Shown one piece after another: positions 7,004-15,707 of a stretch of DNA of 25,284 bases. Numbering within the stretch: the stretch's first letter is position 1; each line of letters starts with the position of its first letter. The translations under genes and the position numbers were made by a program. The stretch covers positions 1 to 25,284 of the forward strand of contig DAINSQ010000062.1 of NCBI GenBank assembly GCA_036741235.1, in the 5' to 3' direction. A model generated the notes under the pieces. It saw only the letters and a list, made by a program, of their open reading frames with translations. It ran no database searches and was not told the origin of the DNA. This DNA is from JABWBR01 sp036741235. GTDB lineage: Bacteria > Bacteroidota > Bacteroidia > Chitinophagales > Saprospiraceae.

Positions 7004-7957
7004 TTACAACTTATCTATGAGCAGCACAATCAGCACCGTCGGAATATAAATAAACGAAAAAAACATCAGGCGCAATGCCGCCGGTCTGTCAAGCTGCCGG
7101 TAAAAGCGCCAGGCAAACCAGGCATAAGCCATTCCCACTGTCAATACTATTGCCGTTGCTACTACGCTGCTTCCGCCTACCCAATAGGGCAATACGCTGA
7201 TGGGCAGCAAAAACAACGTATACAATAAAGCCTGTTTTCCAATAACCGGATGGGGCTGCACATCTGCGGCGGGAATGAGTTGATACCCCGCCTTTCTGTA
7301 ATCGTCAAAACCCAGCCAGCCTATCGAAAAGAAATGCGGGAACTGCCACAAAAACTGCATGGTAAAAAGCGTCAACGCCAACAGGGTAATCTCTCCCTGC
7401 GCAGCCGCACAACCAATAAGCGTAGGCAAAGCGCCCGGCACCGCCCCCACCGCCACCGCTACCGGCGATATGCGCTTGAGAGGCGTGTATACAAAGGCGT
7501 AACTCATCATGGCAAAAGTGCCGAAGAATGCCGTCCATGGGTTGAATAAGGCCAGCAACGATATGCCGAACAAACTCATGAACCCGGCAGCAATGACAGC
7601 CTCAGATACGCTCATCCTGCCCGCCGCCAATGGACGATTGGCAGTGCGCTTCATCAACCTGTCATAGTCTTTCTCCAGTACCTGGTTGAGGGCATTCGCC
7701 GCACCGGTCACCAACAATCCGCCCAAGGCCAAAATGACCACCGACGCAAAATGAAAGGACGCCCCCGCAGCTATCAGGTATGCCATTACCGAAGAGAAAA
7801 CAACGGTCATCGACAACCTGAATTTGATGAGCAGTTTGTAGTCCTCGACTTTTCGAAGCACAACCCCCACAACCCTGTATGAAGCAACTTTTACCCTTGA
7901 CACATCCCTGTTTTCAATATTGAATGAATCCCTACCGCTCTCCCTATCTACCCTCAA
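7004..7957 (-). CDS. ctaB: Protoheme IX farnesyltransferase (heme O synthase)
   Basis: This UbiA-family prenyltransferase adds farnesyl to heme B to make heme O, the precursor of heme A. The key motifs are visible: NALNQVLEKDYDRLMKRTANRPL (Asp-rich, first site) and FDDYRKAGYQLIP (second site), with about nine membrane helices. The reading frame opens with TTG at 7957, overlapping the coxI stop (TTGA), but the first 30 or so codons are unlike the family and rich in AGG. A GTG at 7861, giving MLRKVEDYKLLIKFR, or one at 7903, would be a more typical start. No heme A synthase gene is in the window. Confidence 0.9.
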   Translation of the reverse strand: MRVDRESGRDSFNIENRDVSRVKVASYRVVGVVLRKVEDYKLLIKFRLSMTVVFSSVMAYLIAAGASFHFASVVILALGGLLVTGAANALNQVLEKDYDRLMKRTANRPLAAGRMSVSEAVIAAGFMSLFGISLLALFNPWTAFFGTFAMMSYAFVYTPLKRISPVAVAVGAVPGALPTLIGCAAAQGEITLLALTLFTMQFLWQFPHFFSIGWLGFDDYRKAGYQLIPAADVQPHPVIGKQALLYTLFLLPISVLPYWVGGSSVVATAIVLTVGMAYAWFAWRFYRQLDRPAALRLMFFSFIYIPTVLIVLLIDKL

Positions 7958-9810
7958 TGCCCACCGTCATGCTCCCCTTCCTTCAGAGGTTCAATCTGGG
8001 AAGTAAAATCTTTGCCGCCCTTGCCGTAGTCATAAGGCCAGCGCTGTACCGTCGGAATCTTGCCCGGCCAGTTGCCATGCTCGGCATGGATCGGCGTAGT
8101 CCACTCCAGCGTCGAAGCGCCCCAGGGGTTCTTGGTGGTCACTTTTTTGCCCTTCCAGATGCTGTAGAAGAAGTTGATCAACAACAACAACTGAGCAGCG
8201 AATACAATCATAGCTGCAATGGTGATGAATTTGTTCACCTCCGTAAAGTGGCGGAAGGTCTCAAAAACATCAAAGCTGTAATAACGGCGCGGTACGCCGG
8301 CCATACCCAGATAGTGCATCGGCCAGAAAATAGCATAGGCGCCTATCATGGTGAGCCAGAAATGGATTTTGCCCAGTGTTTCATTCATGAAGCGACCGAA
8401 CATCTTGGGGAACCAGTGGTATACGCCCGCAAACATACCAAAGAAAGCCGCAACACCCATTACAATGTGGAAGTGCGCCACAACAAAATACGTGTCGTGC
8501 AACTGTATGTCAATGGCCGAGTTGCCCAGAAAGATACCCGTCAAACCGCCCGATATGAACATCGATACGAATCCAATGGCAAACAAGTTGGCCGCGTTGA
8601 AGCGGATGTTACCGCCGTACAACGTGGCTATCCAGTTGAATACTTTTACCGCCGAAGGCACCGCAATGATCAACGTAAAGATTACGAAGAAATTGGAAAT
8701 GAAAGGGTTAACCCCCGACATAAACATGTGGTGCGCCCAAACGATAAACGACAGGAATCCAATGGCCAACATGGAGTATACCATGGCCTTGTAGCCAAAG
8801 ATGGGCTTGCGCGAATGTACCGACAAAACTTCCGATACCAGACCCATCGCCGGCAAAATGATGATATATACTTCGGGGTGGCCCAGGAACCAGAACAAGT
8901 GCTGGTACAAAATCGGGCTACCGCCCACGTGGTCAAGCGCCTGCCCCCCGATGAAAATCTCACTCAGATAAAAACTCGTTCCCAGGCTGCGGTCAAACAT
9001 GATGAGGAAAAAACCCGAAGCTAATACGGGGAACGACAACAAGCCGAGAATAGCCGTAATCAAAAATGCCCAGATGGTGAGCGGCATACGCCACAGGCTC
9101 ATACCCTTCGTGCGAAGGTTGAGAACGGTAGTGATATAATTGATACCGCCAAGCAATACCGACACAACAAACAGCACCAAGCTCACCAGCCACAGCGTCA
9201 TACCTGCCCCCGACCCCGAAGAGGCCTGAGGCAGAGCGCTCAGCGGCGGATAAGCCGTCCAGCCGCCTGAAAATGGCCCCGTACTCAGGAACAGCGACAG
9301 AAACATCACTACGCCGGCCAGGAAGAAGAACCAATAAGACAACATATTCAGAAACGGCGAGGCCATATCGCGCGCGCCAACCTGCAACGGAATGAGCAGG
9401 TTGCTGAACGTGCCGCTCAAACCGGCAGTTAATACGAAAAATACGATGATAGTACCGTGCATCGTCACCAGGGCATAGTAAAACTCTGGCGCCAGGGTGC
9501 CCACACCGGCATCGTTAATCGTGATCCACTTGCCCAAAATCGGCTTGAGCCACGCCAGGCTTTCTTCAGGAAAACCAAGCTGCAAGCTGATAATCAGAGA
9601 CATAAATCGACCGATAAACGCCCAGATCTTACCTGTAATCTAAAACTGGCGCGCGATGATTTTGTGGTCCTGGCTGAAAATATAGGTCGTGATGAAGTTA
9701 GACTGATACTTGTCACCATGATGGTGCTCGTGGAAATGGTCGTCAAACCCTTGTTCCTGTATCAGACGATCCTCCTCCGTTTGTACCTGTTGGGTTGTTA
9801 CGTTAGCCAT
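7954..9810 (-). CDS. coxA: Cytochrome c oxidase subunit I, interrupted by an in-frame amber codon
   Basis: This is the catalytic subunit of an aa3-type oxidase. Visible ligands are MHGTIIVFF (heme a), GHPEVY (CuB His with the cross-linked Tyr; the Glu marks an A1-type oxidase), WAHHMFMSG (CuB) and HDTYFVVAHFHIVMG (hemes a3 and a). From the ATG at 9810 the frame gives 618 residues, but codon 57 (9640-9642) is TAG. It lies in the conserved segment DHKIIARQF-stop-ITGKIWAFIG, where relatives usually have Leu. An uninterrupted ORF starts only at the internal ATG at 9603 (549 residues) and would lack the N-terminal tail and most of helix 1. The 56 codons before the stop are clearly homologous, including a His-rich HFHEHHHGD. 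The cause may be a sequencing error, a nonsense mutation or readthrough. The gene follows coxII by 43 bp. Confidence 0.93.
9640..9642 (-). other. In-frame TAG within coxA helix 1
   Basis: I translated the minus strand codon by codon from 9810. After M-A-N-V and DHKIIARQF comes TAG, then ITGKIWAFIGRFMSLII in the same frame. One base change from TTG (Leu) would explain it. The TAG codon is used as a normal stop by copA, thyA and actF in this window, so a genome-wide reassignment is not supported. Confidence 0.9.
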
Positions 9811-9853
9811 CCGCTGAACTATTTTTTGTTTAAAACTTATTCTTGTTGTCTAA

Positions 9854-11347
9854 TTACTGACCAATGATCCGAAACTCCGTACGGCGGTTGTTGGCGCGCC
9901 CAGCATCCGTGTCATTGGTGTCTACCGGCCTGGTTTGACCGTACCCCGCCGCAGTTAGCCTGCCTGCGCTGATGCCTTTGCCGGTCAAGTAGTCATATAC
10001 GGCTTGGGCGCGCTGTTGCGACAAGGTCTGGTTGCTGTCGGCATCACCGGTATTGTCAGTGTGTCCGCCTATTTCAATAGACATGCCGGGGTATTTGTTC
10101 ATGGCTTCCGCCAAATTATCCAATTCATAACGCGATAATGCCGTCAATTTGGCAGAACCGGTTTCAAAGTTCACGTAGTTGAACTTGAGGGTCTTGTCTG
10201 TCGCAGTGGTGGACTTCAGCGCCTTGTCAACTGCGTCATTGAATTCTTGCTTGCGTTGCTTGACCTCAAAATCAAAGAGCATGTCTTTGTTGGGATCGTC
10301 TTCGGTACCCCGGATGGTTGAAAGGTAGTACGACTGCTGCTGGGCCAGCCAGGCCTTGTATTCGCTTTCTTCAACGATACGCACTACGCGTCGCATACTA
10401 AAGTGCCCCGATCCGCACAATTCGGCGCAAGCCAGCTCGTAGTTGAAAGTTTCCCAAAGCTGCTTGGTGGGATCGTTGGGGTCTGGTACCTGATATTCTT
10501 TGTAATCGCGCAGTTTCTGGCGGTATTCATCAGTAGTCATTTCCGGTGTGAACACAAAGTAAGTCGGCATACCCGGTACAGCATCCATTTTCACGCGGAA
10601 GTGCGGCAGATAGAAGTTGTGCAATACGTCACGGGCCGTGATACGCACCCGTACTTTTTTGCCTTTCGGCAAAACAATTTCACCGGGGTGGAGGTCGTCA
10701 ACGTTTTTGGCGTCGGTCCAGTCCTGGCCCACAGGGTTGCTGCCACTGATCAATTTGTAGTCGCGCGCGCCAAGCTGTCCGTCAGGACCAGGATAACGCA
10801 GATGCCAGGCAAACTGATAACCCGTAGCTTCTATTTCAATGTGATCTTCGCCCGGATCTACATCAGCCATTACCTCATTCCAGGCATCCAGACCGCCGAT
10901 CACCAGAAAGGTCATCACTATGGCAGGAATACCGGTCCATACCATCTCCAGCTTGTTATCGTGCGGAATATAGGAAGCCACGCGACCACGCTGTGAACGG
11001 TATTTCCAGGCGAAGTAGAACAACAGGATCTGTGTGATAAAAAATACAATGCCTGTGAAGAACAGGGTGACAGCGAACATGTAGTCGAGCGCACCTCCAT
11101 GCTTGGAAGCCGCATCGTGCGGGCCGAATCCGAGCATGTAGTTTTTGTAATACAGCGCCGACCAGACACAAAAGACCAGAAATAATACCATGAAAATCAT
11201 CAGGTACATCCCCTGGCGATTGTTGGTCTGCTCTTGTACCTCTTCTTCGCCCCTGATCTTGGCAGACAGCTCGTTGACCTTGCCGATCTGCACAACGATG
11301 ATGGCGATTAATGCCACACAAAGTAAAGCGAGTAATGCCGTACTCAT
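9854..11347 (-). CDS. coxB: Cytochrome c oxidase subunit II fused to an OmpA-type peptidoglycan-binding domain
   Basis: This 497-residue protein is two proteins in one. Residues 1-150 hold several membrane helices (about 2-20, 47-66, 92-112 and 137-152). Residues 168-325 form the CuA cupredoxin domain with H243 (DVLHNFYLPHF) and CAELCGSGHFSM (C307, C311, H315, M318), so electron entry from cytochrome c looks intact. After a helical, charged linker (about 326-385), residues 386-495 are an OmpA C-terminal domain: NYVNFETGSAKL, IEIGGHTDNTGDAD, NQTLSQQRAQAV, GYGQTRPV and NNRRTEFRI. The Asp and Arg used to hold diaminopimelate in this family are at 431 and 446. In caa3 oxidases this place holds a cytochrome c domain instead. 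I infer that subunit II is anchored to peptidoglycan. No frameshift is needed for the fusion. Confidence 0.93.
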   Translation of the reverse strand: MSTALLALLCVALIAIIVVQIGKVNELSAKIRGEEEVQEQTNNRQGMYLMIFMVLFLVFCVWSALYYKNYMLGFGPHDAASKHGGALDYMFAVTLFFTGIVFFITQILLFYFAWKYRSQRGRVASYIPHDNKLEMVWTGIPAIVMTFLVIGGLDAWNEVMADVDPGEDHIEIEATGYQFAWHLRYPGPDGQLGARDYKLISGSNPVGQDWTDAKNVDDLHPGEIVLPKGKKVRVRITARDVLHNFYLPHFRVKMDAVPGMPTYFVFTPEMTTDEYRQKLRDYKEYQVPDPNDPTKQLWETFNYELACAELCGSGHFSMRRVVRIVEESEYKAWLAQQQSYYLSTIRGTEDDPNKDMLFDFEVKQRKQEFNDAVDKALKSTTATDKTLKFNYVNFETGSAKLTALSRYELDNLAEAMNKYPGMSIEIGGHTDNTGDADSNQTLSQQRAQAVYDYLTGKGISAGRLTAAGYGQTRPVDTNDTDAGRANNRRTEFRIIGQ

Positions 11348-11379
11348 TAGTTATTATTTATAAACAATGTTTCAAAAGT

Positions 11380-11387
11380 CAAATTTA
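11380..11387 (-). promoter_or_regulatory. Predicted -7 promoter box of coxII
   Basis: On the minus strand this reads TAAATTTG, matching the Bacteroidota -7 consensus TAnnTTTG, 32 bp before the coxII start codon. A TTG at 11402-11404 could be the -33 element, but its 14-bp spacing is short. The nearby palindrome could compensate with an activator. This is a sequence match only. Confidence 0.5.
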
Positions 11388-11432
11388 CACATTCATAACA
11401 GCAACTGGACGATATTGCTCAATTCCTTCGAA

Positions 11433-11455
11433 TTGTTTAGATTTTGTCTAAACAA
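11433..11455. promoter_or_regulatory. Palindromic operator TTGTTTAGA-N5-TCTAAACAA upstream of coxII
   Basis: This is a perfect inverted repeat with 9-bp arms and the 5-bp spacer TTTTG. It sits between the actF stop codon and coxII, centred about 60 bp upstream of the predicted -7 box. The same half-sites with the same spacing occur upstream of actA at 20593-20615. The position suggests an activator site. The regulator is unknown to me. Confidence 0.7.
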
Positions 11456-11457
11456 GA

Positions 11458-12711
11458 CTAAGTGTGGTGATGCAAGCTTTCCTCCAGGTAAGGGTCGTTT
11501 TTGGGAACCAACGCAGCCTTCGACAAGCGGTTTAATACAAAGTAAAGGAAACCGCCGAGGAAACCAAGCATGGTGCCGATTTCAAGCAGGCCGGGTATCA
11601 AGAACCCGATGGGGGCCCCGTGGTGGCCGTGATGCCCGCCCTCTTCAGCAGCATGTGAAAGCGCCTCGTGAGCCGTGTGCAATACGCCCGGTTTGATCAT
11701 CTGGAAAAAGTCGAACCAGTGGCCGAACAAAACAATAATAGATACAAAAACGAGCGTACCGTATTTGCGCTTGGTGTCGTTGCGCATCAAGATAAGGAAC
11801 GGCAAAACAAAATTCAGGATAAGGTTGCCGTAAAACAAAACAGGGTATTCTTCAATCCTGGTACGGAAATACACCGTTTCTTCACCCACGTTGGCATACC
11901 AGATCAACATGTATTGCGAGAACCAGAGGTAAGTCCAAAATACACTGAAGGCAAACAGGTATTTGCCCAGGTCGTGCAGGTGTTCTACCGTCACTTCTTC
12001 CAGATAACCCTTGGATTTCAGATAAACAATCGTGAGAATAATAAGTGCCAGGGCCGACACAAACCAGCTTACGGTAGTATACCAGGCAAACAGCGTGCTG
12101 TACCAGTGTGCGTCTACCGACATCACCCACTGCCAAACGATAGCAGCGCTGGTAAACCCGCCTATGGGCAGGAATGCAGCCGACCAGATGCGCATGCGCT
12201 TGTGGTGGCTGAAATCAGCCGTGCCCGACATATCTTCTTCGATCGAGAGGCTGCGCAATTTGTTGGCAAAGAAAATCCAGATGCCGACAATGATCAGGGT
12301 GCCGAACGTATACCAGCCTTTGTTGAGAAAGCTGGATTTGCCCTGCAGGATGGGATCGGAGGCTACCGCTTTGTCGTCAGCCCAGTGATAGAGGTGGTGA
12401 AAGCCACCCCACATACCTGCAATAACTACCAGCATCAGGATCAAGCCGGGTACCAGAAAGAGCGAGTAAGCCTCGAAAACTCTTTTGACTACGGTATACC
12501 AGCCCGCCCAGGCCGTGGTAAAAGCGGTCATCACAAACAGCGATACAAAGCCGATGCCGGTGAAAAACACGGCGTTGTGAAGGTAGTTAGACCAAAACCG
12601 CGTATGCAGCGCGTCATCTTGGAAGAAAGTGAGTACAAGGCACAACAGCCCTACGCCCATCATCCCCAGGAGCACTGTTTTTAATTTGCCGTCAATCTGA
12701 TATTGGTTCAT
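11458..12711 (-). CDS. actF: ACIII quinone-binding membrane subunit 2 (ActF)
   Basis: This 417-residue integral membrane protein has about ten helices and is the last gene of the act cluster. Alternative complex III oxidises menaquinol and reduces cytochrome c or the oxidase directly; ActF is an NrfD-like but divergent membrane subunit thought to lie beside ActC. Visible features include a first helix after TVLLGMMGVGL, HNAVFFTGIGFVSLFVMTAF, MWGGFHHLYHW and SVDAHWYSTLFAWYTTVSW. Near the C-terminus is a His cluster (HAAEEGGHHGHHGAP), and the protein ends in LHHHT. It follows actE by 40 bp and ends with TAG. Confidence 0.9.
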   Translation of the reverse strand: MNQYQIDGKLKTVLLGMMGVGLLCLVLTFFQDDALHTRFWSNYLHNAVFFTGIGFVSLFVMTAFTTAWAGWYTVVKRVFEAYSLFLVPGLILMLVVIAGMWGGFHHLYHWADDKAVASDPILQGKSSFLNKGWYTFGTLIIVGIWIFFANKLRSLSIEEDMSGTADFSHHKRMRIWSAAFLPIGGFTSAAIVWQWVMSVDAHWYSTLFAWYTTVSWFVSALALIILTIVYLKSKGYLEEVTVEHLHDLGKYLFAFSVFWTYLWFSQYMLIWYANVGEETVYFRTRIEEYPVLFYGNLILNFVLPFLILMRNDTKRKYGTLVFVSIIVLFGHWFDFFQMIKPGVLHTAHEALSHAAEEGGHHGHHGAPIGFLIPGLLEIGTMLGFLGGFLYFVLNRLSKAALVPKNDPYLEESLHHHT

Positions 12712-12751
12712 TGCCTATATAGCGTTAAAAGGTCTTCAAAAAGAGTAATTA

Positions 12752-13648
12752 CTAATGGCCGCCGCCATCGCCGTGTTGTTGCTGCCCGTGGCTATCGGTC
12801 GTTCCGCTTTCGGCCGGTTGCGCAGCATTGTCGGTAGCAGGTTTTGCTTCTGCAAGCTGTACCAGACTGCCGGGCACGCCGTATTGAGGGTTGAAGGTAT
12901 TGGTCTTTTCGTTGTAAACCAGGTTTTTGCTGGTAGCCTGCAACGAGCGGATATAATGAATAACCTGCCACCGTTCTTCGAATGACAATTTATCGCTGTA
13001 CCCACCCATTACGTTTCTGCCGTACATGATGGCATGGTAATAGCGCCCATTGGAAGAATTCACAAATGCGGAATCGAGGAAATTGGCAGGTTGTGCAGGA
13101 TATTTGGCGTTTTTGTTTTCATCGCTGACCAGGTAGCCCAGGCCGTCGCCTTTGGCGCCGTGACAAATACCGCACTGGATATCATATAAGGCTTTGCCGC
13201 GAGCCAAACCTGCGTCGGTGATCGGGAAAGGATTGCCGATGATCTCCGCCGTTGCGCGAAGGCGTTCTTCTTCGGTGTCGGCGTAGTAATATGGTACGCT
13301 GCCATTAAGCGGCGTAGAAATGGCGTTTATGGCATTCTTGCCGTGCAGGTGATCCATCATGGCTTTCTGTGCCGCGGGGCCGGTAGCATAGAATATACCG
13401 GTATAACCGCGGGGCATCGTACCGTACACGGGCAGGAAAGGATTGGAAAGATCCTTGCGCTTGAACGTGCTGGCGCTATCCCAGGTATTGTAGTGATAAT
13501 AAGTATAGACGTTGCTTTCGTAAGCTATCGAGTGCGCCATATCGGGCATGTACTCGCTGCCTGCGAAATCGCCGCCGGCAGGCGAACAAGCGTTGAGCAG
13601 CACGACGGCTACAATGGCTACCAATAAATGCTTGAGTGCTTTCATCAT
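12752..13648 (-). CDS. actE: ACIII monoheme cytochrome c lipoprotein (ActE)
   Basis: This 298-residue protein begins with a lipoprotein signal (hydrophobic run, then VVLLNAC, Cys 21), so it is anchored in the membrane on the periplasmic side. One heme c motif, CGICH, is at 159-163. IMYGRNVMGGYSDKL later on likely provides the distal Met ligand, as in class I cytochromes c. ActE carries electrons within ACIII, toward the oxidase. The C-terminal 30 residues are low complexity and rich in Gly, Gln and His. An ATG one codon downstream is an equal start choice. The gene follows actD by 28 bp. Confidence 0.9.
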   Translation of the reverse strand: MMKALKHLLVAIVAVVLLNACSPAGGDFAGSEYMPDMAHSIAYESNVYTYYHYNTWDSASTFKRKDLSNPFLPVYGTMPRGYTGIFYATGPAAQKAMMDHLHGKNAINAISTPLNGSVPYYYADTEEERLRATAEIIGNPFPITDAGLARGKALYDIQCGICHGAKGDGLGYLVSDENKNAKYPAQPANFLDSAFVNSSNGRYYHAIMYGRNVMGGYSDKLSFEERWQVIHYIRSLQATSKNLVYNEKTNTFNPQYGVPGSLVQLAEAKPATDNAAQPAESGTTDSHGQQQHGDGGGH

Positions 13649-13676
13649 ATAAAGATTGAAATCGCCTTCGATAAAA

Positions 13677-14237
13677 TTAAATGGTTTTGGCGTTGACTTC
13701 CCCTGCGCCCGTCGAAGTCAGGAAGGATTTCAACTTGTTGATATCTTCCTCGCTGGCGCCGTTGGTTTGAAAAGCCAGGCAAAACTTGTCATCTGTAATA
13801 CGATCGTCAAGCGTAGGGTTAGTAACGCCCGGCGCCATACCGCATATAGTGTAAAAAGTGACGACCATACCGATAGACGCAAACAATACCGTCAATTCAA
13901 ACGTGATAGGAATAAACGCAGGAATTGACCAGTAGGGCTTACCGCCGAAAATGATCGGCCAGTCGCGGGTGAAAACCCAGGTCATGAACAAAAATGCCGT
14001 CAAGGTACCGATAGCGCCAAAGATGAAACCAGCCTGGTGCAAACGGCTTTCCGATAAGCCCATTGCCTCGTCGAGGCCGTGTACCGGAAACGGCGTATAT
14101 ACATCCATGATGTCCAGATGGTCGGCTTTGGCCTTTTTCACTGCCTGCAGCAGCACCTGCTCGTCGTCGTAAAGACCGTAAAGAACCTCTTTGCTTTGAT
14201 TAGCCATTGTATGATGGATATTAGCAGATTCAAACAT
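13677..14237 (-). CDS. actD: ACIII subunit ActD (DUF3341)
   Basis: This 186-residue protein matches DUF3341: KEVLYGLYDDEQVLLQAV, then VYTPFPVHGLDEAMGL and two membrane helices (about residues 68-90 and 108-131). ActD is a small membrane subunit of ACIII with no cofactor. The ATG at 14237 shares one base with the actC stop codon (TAATG), favouring coupled translation. The ATG ten codons later (14207, MANQSKE) fits the family start better, and both are possible. Confidence 0.9.
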   Translation of the reverse strand: MFESANIHHTMANQSKEVLYGLYDDEQVLLQAVKKAKADHLDIMDVYTPFPVHGLDEAMGLSESRLHQAGFIFGAIGTLTAFLFMTWVFTRDWPIIFGGKPYWSIPAFIPITFELTVLFASIGMVVTFYTICGMAPGVTNPTLDDRITDDKFCLAFQTNGASEEDINKLKSFLTSTGAGEVNAKTI

Positions 14238-15652
14238 TAATGATGGTGTACGCTTGCGCCTTCAGCATGATGCGCTTTGTGCGCATTGGGGCCCGTATAT
14301 TGGTCGCCTGCAACTTTCAGGATTTGCTTCACTTCCGCAACCGCTACTACAGGCGCCAGGCGCGTGAAGATCAGGTACAGGGTGAAGAATAAACCAATAG
14401 TGCCGACAAATAAACTGATCTCTACCCAGCTCGGCACATAGTAGCTCCAGCTGGAGGGCAGGTAGTCGCGCGCCAGGGTTGTAGCGATAATCACGAAACG
14501 TTCAAACCACATGCCGATGTTTACGAAGATGGACATCACAAAGGTCCAGAATACGCTGCGGCGAATGTTTTTGAACCAGAAAATTTGCGGCGACAAGAGG
14601 TTGCAAGACATCATGCCCACATACGACCACCAGTAGGGGCCCATTACGCGGTTGTAGAAAGCAAATTGCTCGTAGATGTATCCCGAATACCAGGCTACGA
14701 ACAACTCCGTGAGATAAGCTACGCCTACAATCGTACCGGTGAGCAAAATCACCTTGTTCATGCTCTCGATATGCTCAAGCGTCACGTATTGTTCCAGGTT
14801 GAGCACTTTGCGGGTCATAACCATGAGTGTTTGCACCATGGCAAAACCCGAGAAAATAGCGCCCGCAACGAAGTAGGGCGGGAATATCGTGGTATGCCAG
14901 CCGGGAATCACCGAGGTGGCAAAGTCGAAAGATACGATGGTGTGAACTGAAAGTACCAGCGGAGTAGACAAACCGGCGAGTACCAGCGAAAGACTTTCGA
15001 AGCGCTGCCAGTGCTTGGCGGCGCCGGTCCAGCCAAAAGAAAGCGTATTGTATAACTTCTTGCGGAAGCCCTTGGCGCGGTCGCGAACAGTGGCCAGGTC
15101 AGGCACCAAACCGGTATACCAGAACAGCAACGACACCGTGAAATAAGTGGAGATCGCGAATACGTCCCACAACAGCGGCGAGTTGAAGTTCACCCACAAA
15201 GGACCGCGGGTATTGGGATAAGGGAAGATAAAGAACCCCAGCCAAAGGCGTCCCATGTGGATAAGCGGGAACTGGCCGGCGCACATAACGGCGAAAATCG
15301 TCATGGCTTCCGCCGCACGGTTAACCCCTGTACGCCAGCGCTGGCGGAACAGCAAGAGGATGGCCGAGATCAGCGTACCGGCGTGGCCGATACCGATCCA
15401 CCAAACGAAGTTGGTGATGTCCCAACCCCAACCAATGGTTCTGTTGAGGTTCCAGGAGCCGATACCCACCCAGATGGTCCATGTCAAGGCAAACACATAC
15501 AACGCCAGGCCTGAACTAGCCACGATAAAGGCGATCATCCAGGCCATACTGGGCGTGCGCTCGGTAGGCGAACAAATGTCTTCCGTGATCTGGTGGTAGG
15601 TTTTCCCACCTTCAATTAGTGGTTCCCTGATCGGAGAAACTGCTGCACTCAT
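14237..15652 (-). CDS. actC: ACIII quinone-binding membrane subunit 1 (ActC, NrfD/PsrC family)
   Basis: This 471-residue protein belongs to the NrfD/polysulfide reductase membrane family with about ten helices. It is expected to hold the menaquinol site next to the iron-sulfur domain of ActB. Typical segments are TPSMAWMIAFIVASSGLALYVFAL, ITNFVWWIGIGHAGTLISAIL, HMGRLWLGFFIFPYPNTRGPLW and MGPYWWSYVGMMSCNLLSPQIFW. The C-terminus ends in a His-rich tail (AHKAHHAEG and a final HHH). It starts 55 bp after the actB stop. Confidence 0.93.
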   Translation of the reverse strand: MSAAVSPIREPLIEGGKTYHQITEDICSPTERTPSMAWMIAFIVASSGLALYVFALTWTIWVGIGSWNLNRTIGWGWDITNFVWWIGIGHAGTLISAILLLFRQRWRTGVNRAAEAMTIFAVMCAGQFPLIHMGRLWLGFFIFPYPNTRGPLWVNFNSPLLWDVFAISTYFTVSLLFWYTGLVPDLATVRDRAKGFRKKLYNTLSFGWTGAAKHWQRFESLSLVLAGLSTPLVLSVHTIVSFDFATSVIPGWHTTIFPPYFVAGAIFSGFAMVQTLMVMTRKVLNLEQYVTLEHIESMNKVILLTGTIVGVAYLTELFVAWYSGYIYEQFAFYNRVMGPYWWSYVGMMSCNLLSPQIFWFKNIRRSVFWTFVMSIFVNIGMWFERFVIIATTLARDYLPSSWSYYVPSWVEISLFVGTIGLFFTLYLIFTRLAPVVAVAEVKQILKVAGDQYTGPNAHKAHHAEGASVHHH

Positions 15653-15707
15653 ATTTCGTCATTTATAAATCGGCGCCCGGGGGCATCCTTAAAGTCTGAA
15701 TATTGAT

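Noticed and set aside
7924..9024. A 366-codon open frame on the plus strand
   Set aside because: It lies antisense to coxA and ctaB, which have clear conserved motifs. The translation resembles no family and is a shadow of strong codon bias.
9640..9642. Genome-wide reassignment of TAG as a sense codon
   Set aside because: The copA, thyA and actF genes in this window end with TAG at the expected place, so TAG works as a stop here.
11668..12684. A 338-codon open frame on the plus strand
   Set aside because: It is antisense to actF, a clear membrane protein; no independent evidence supports it.
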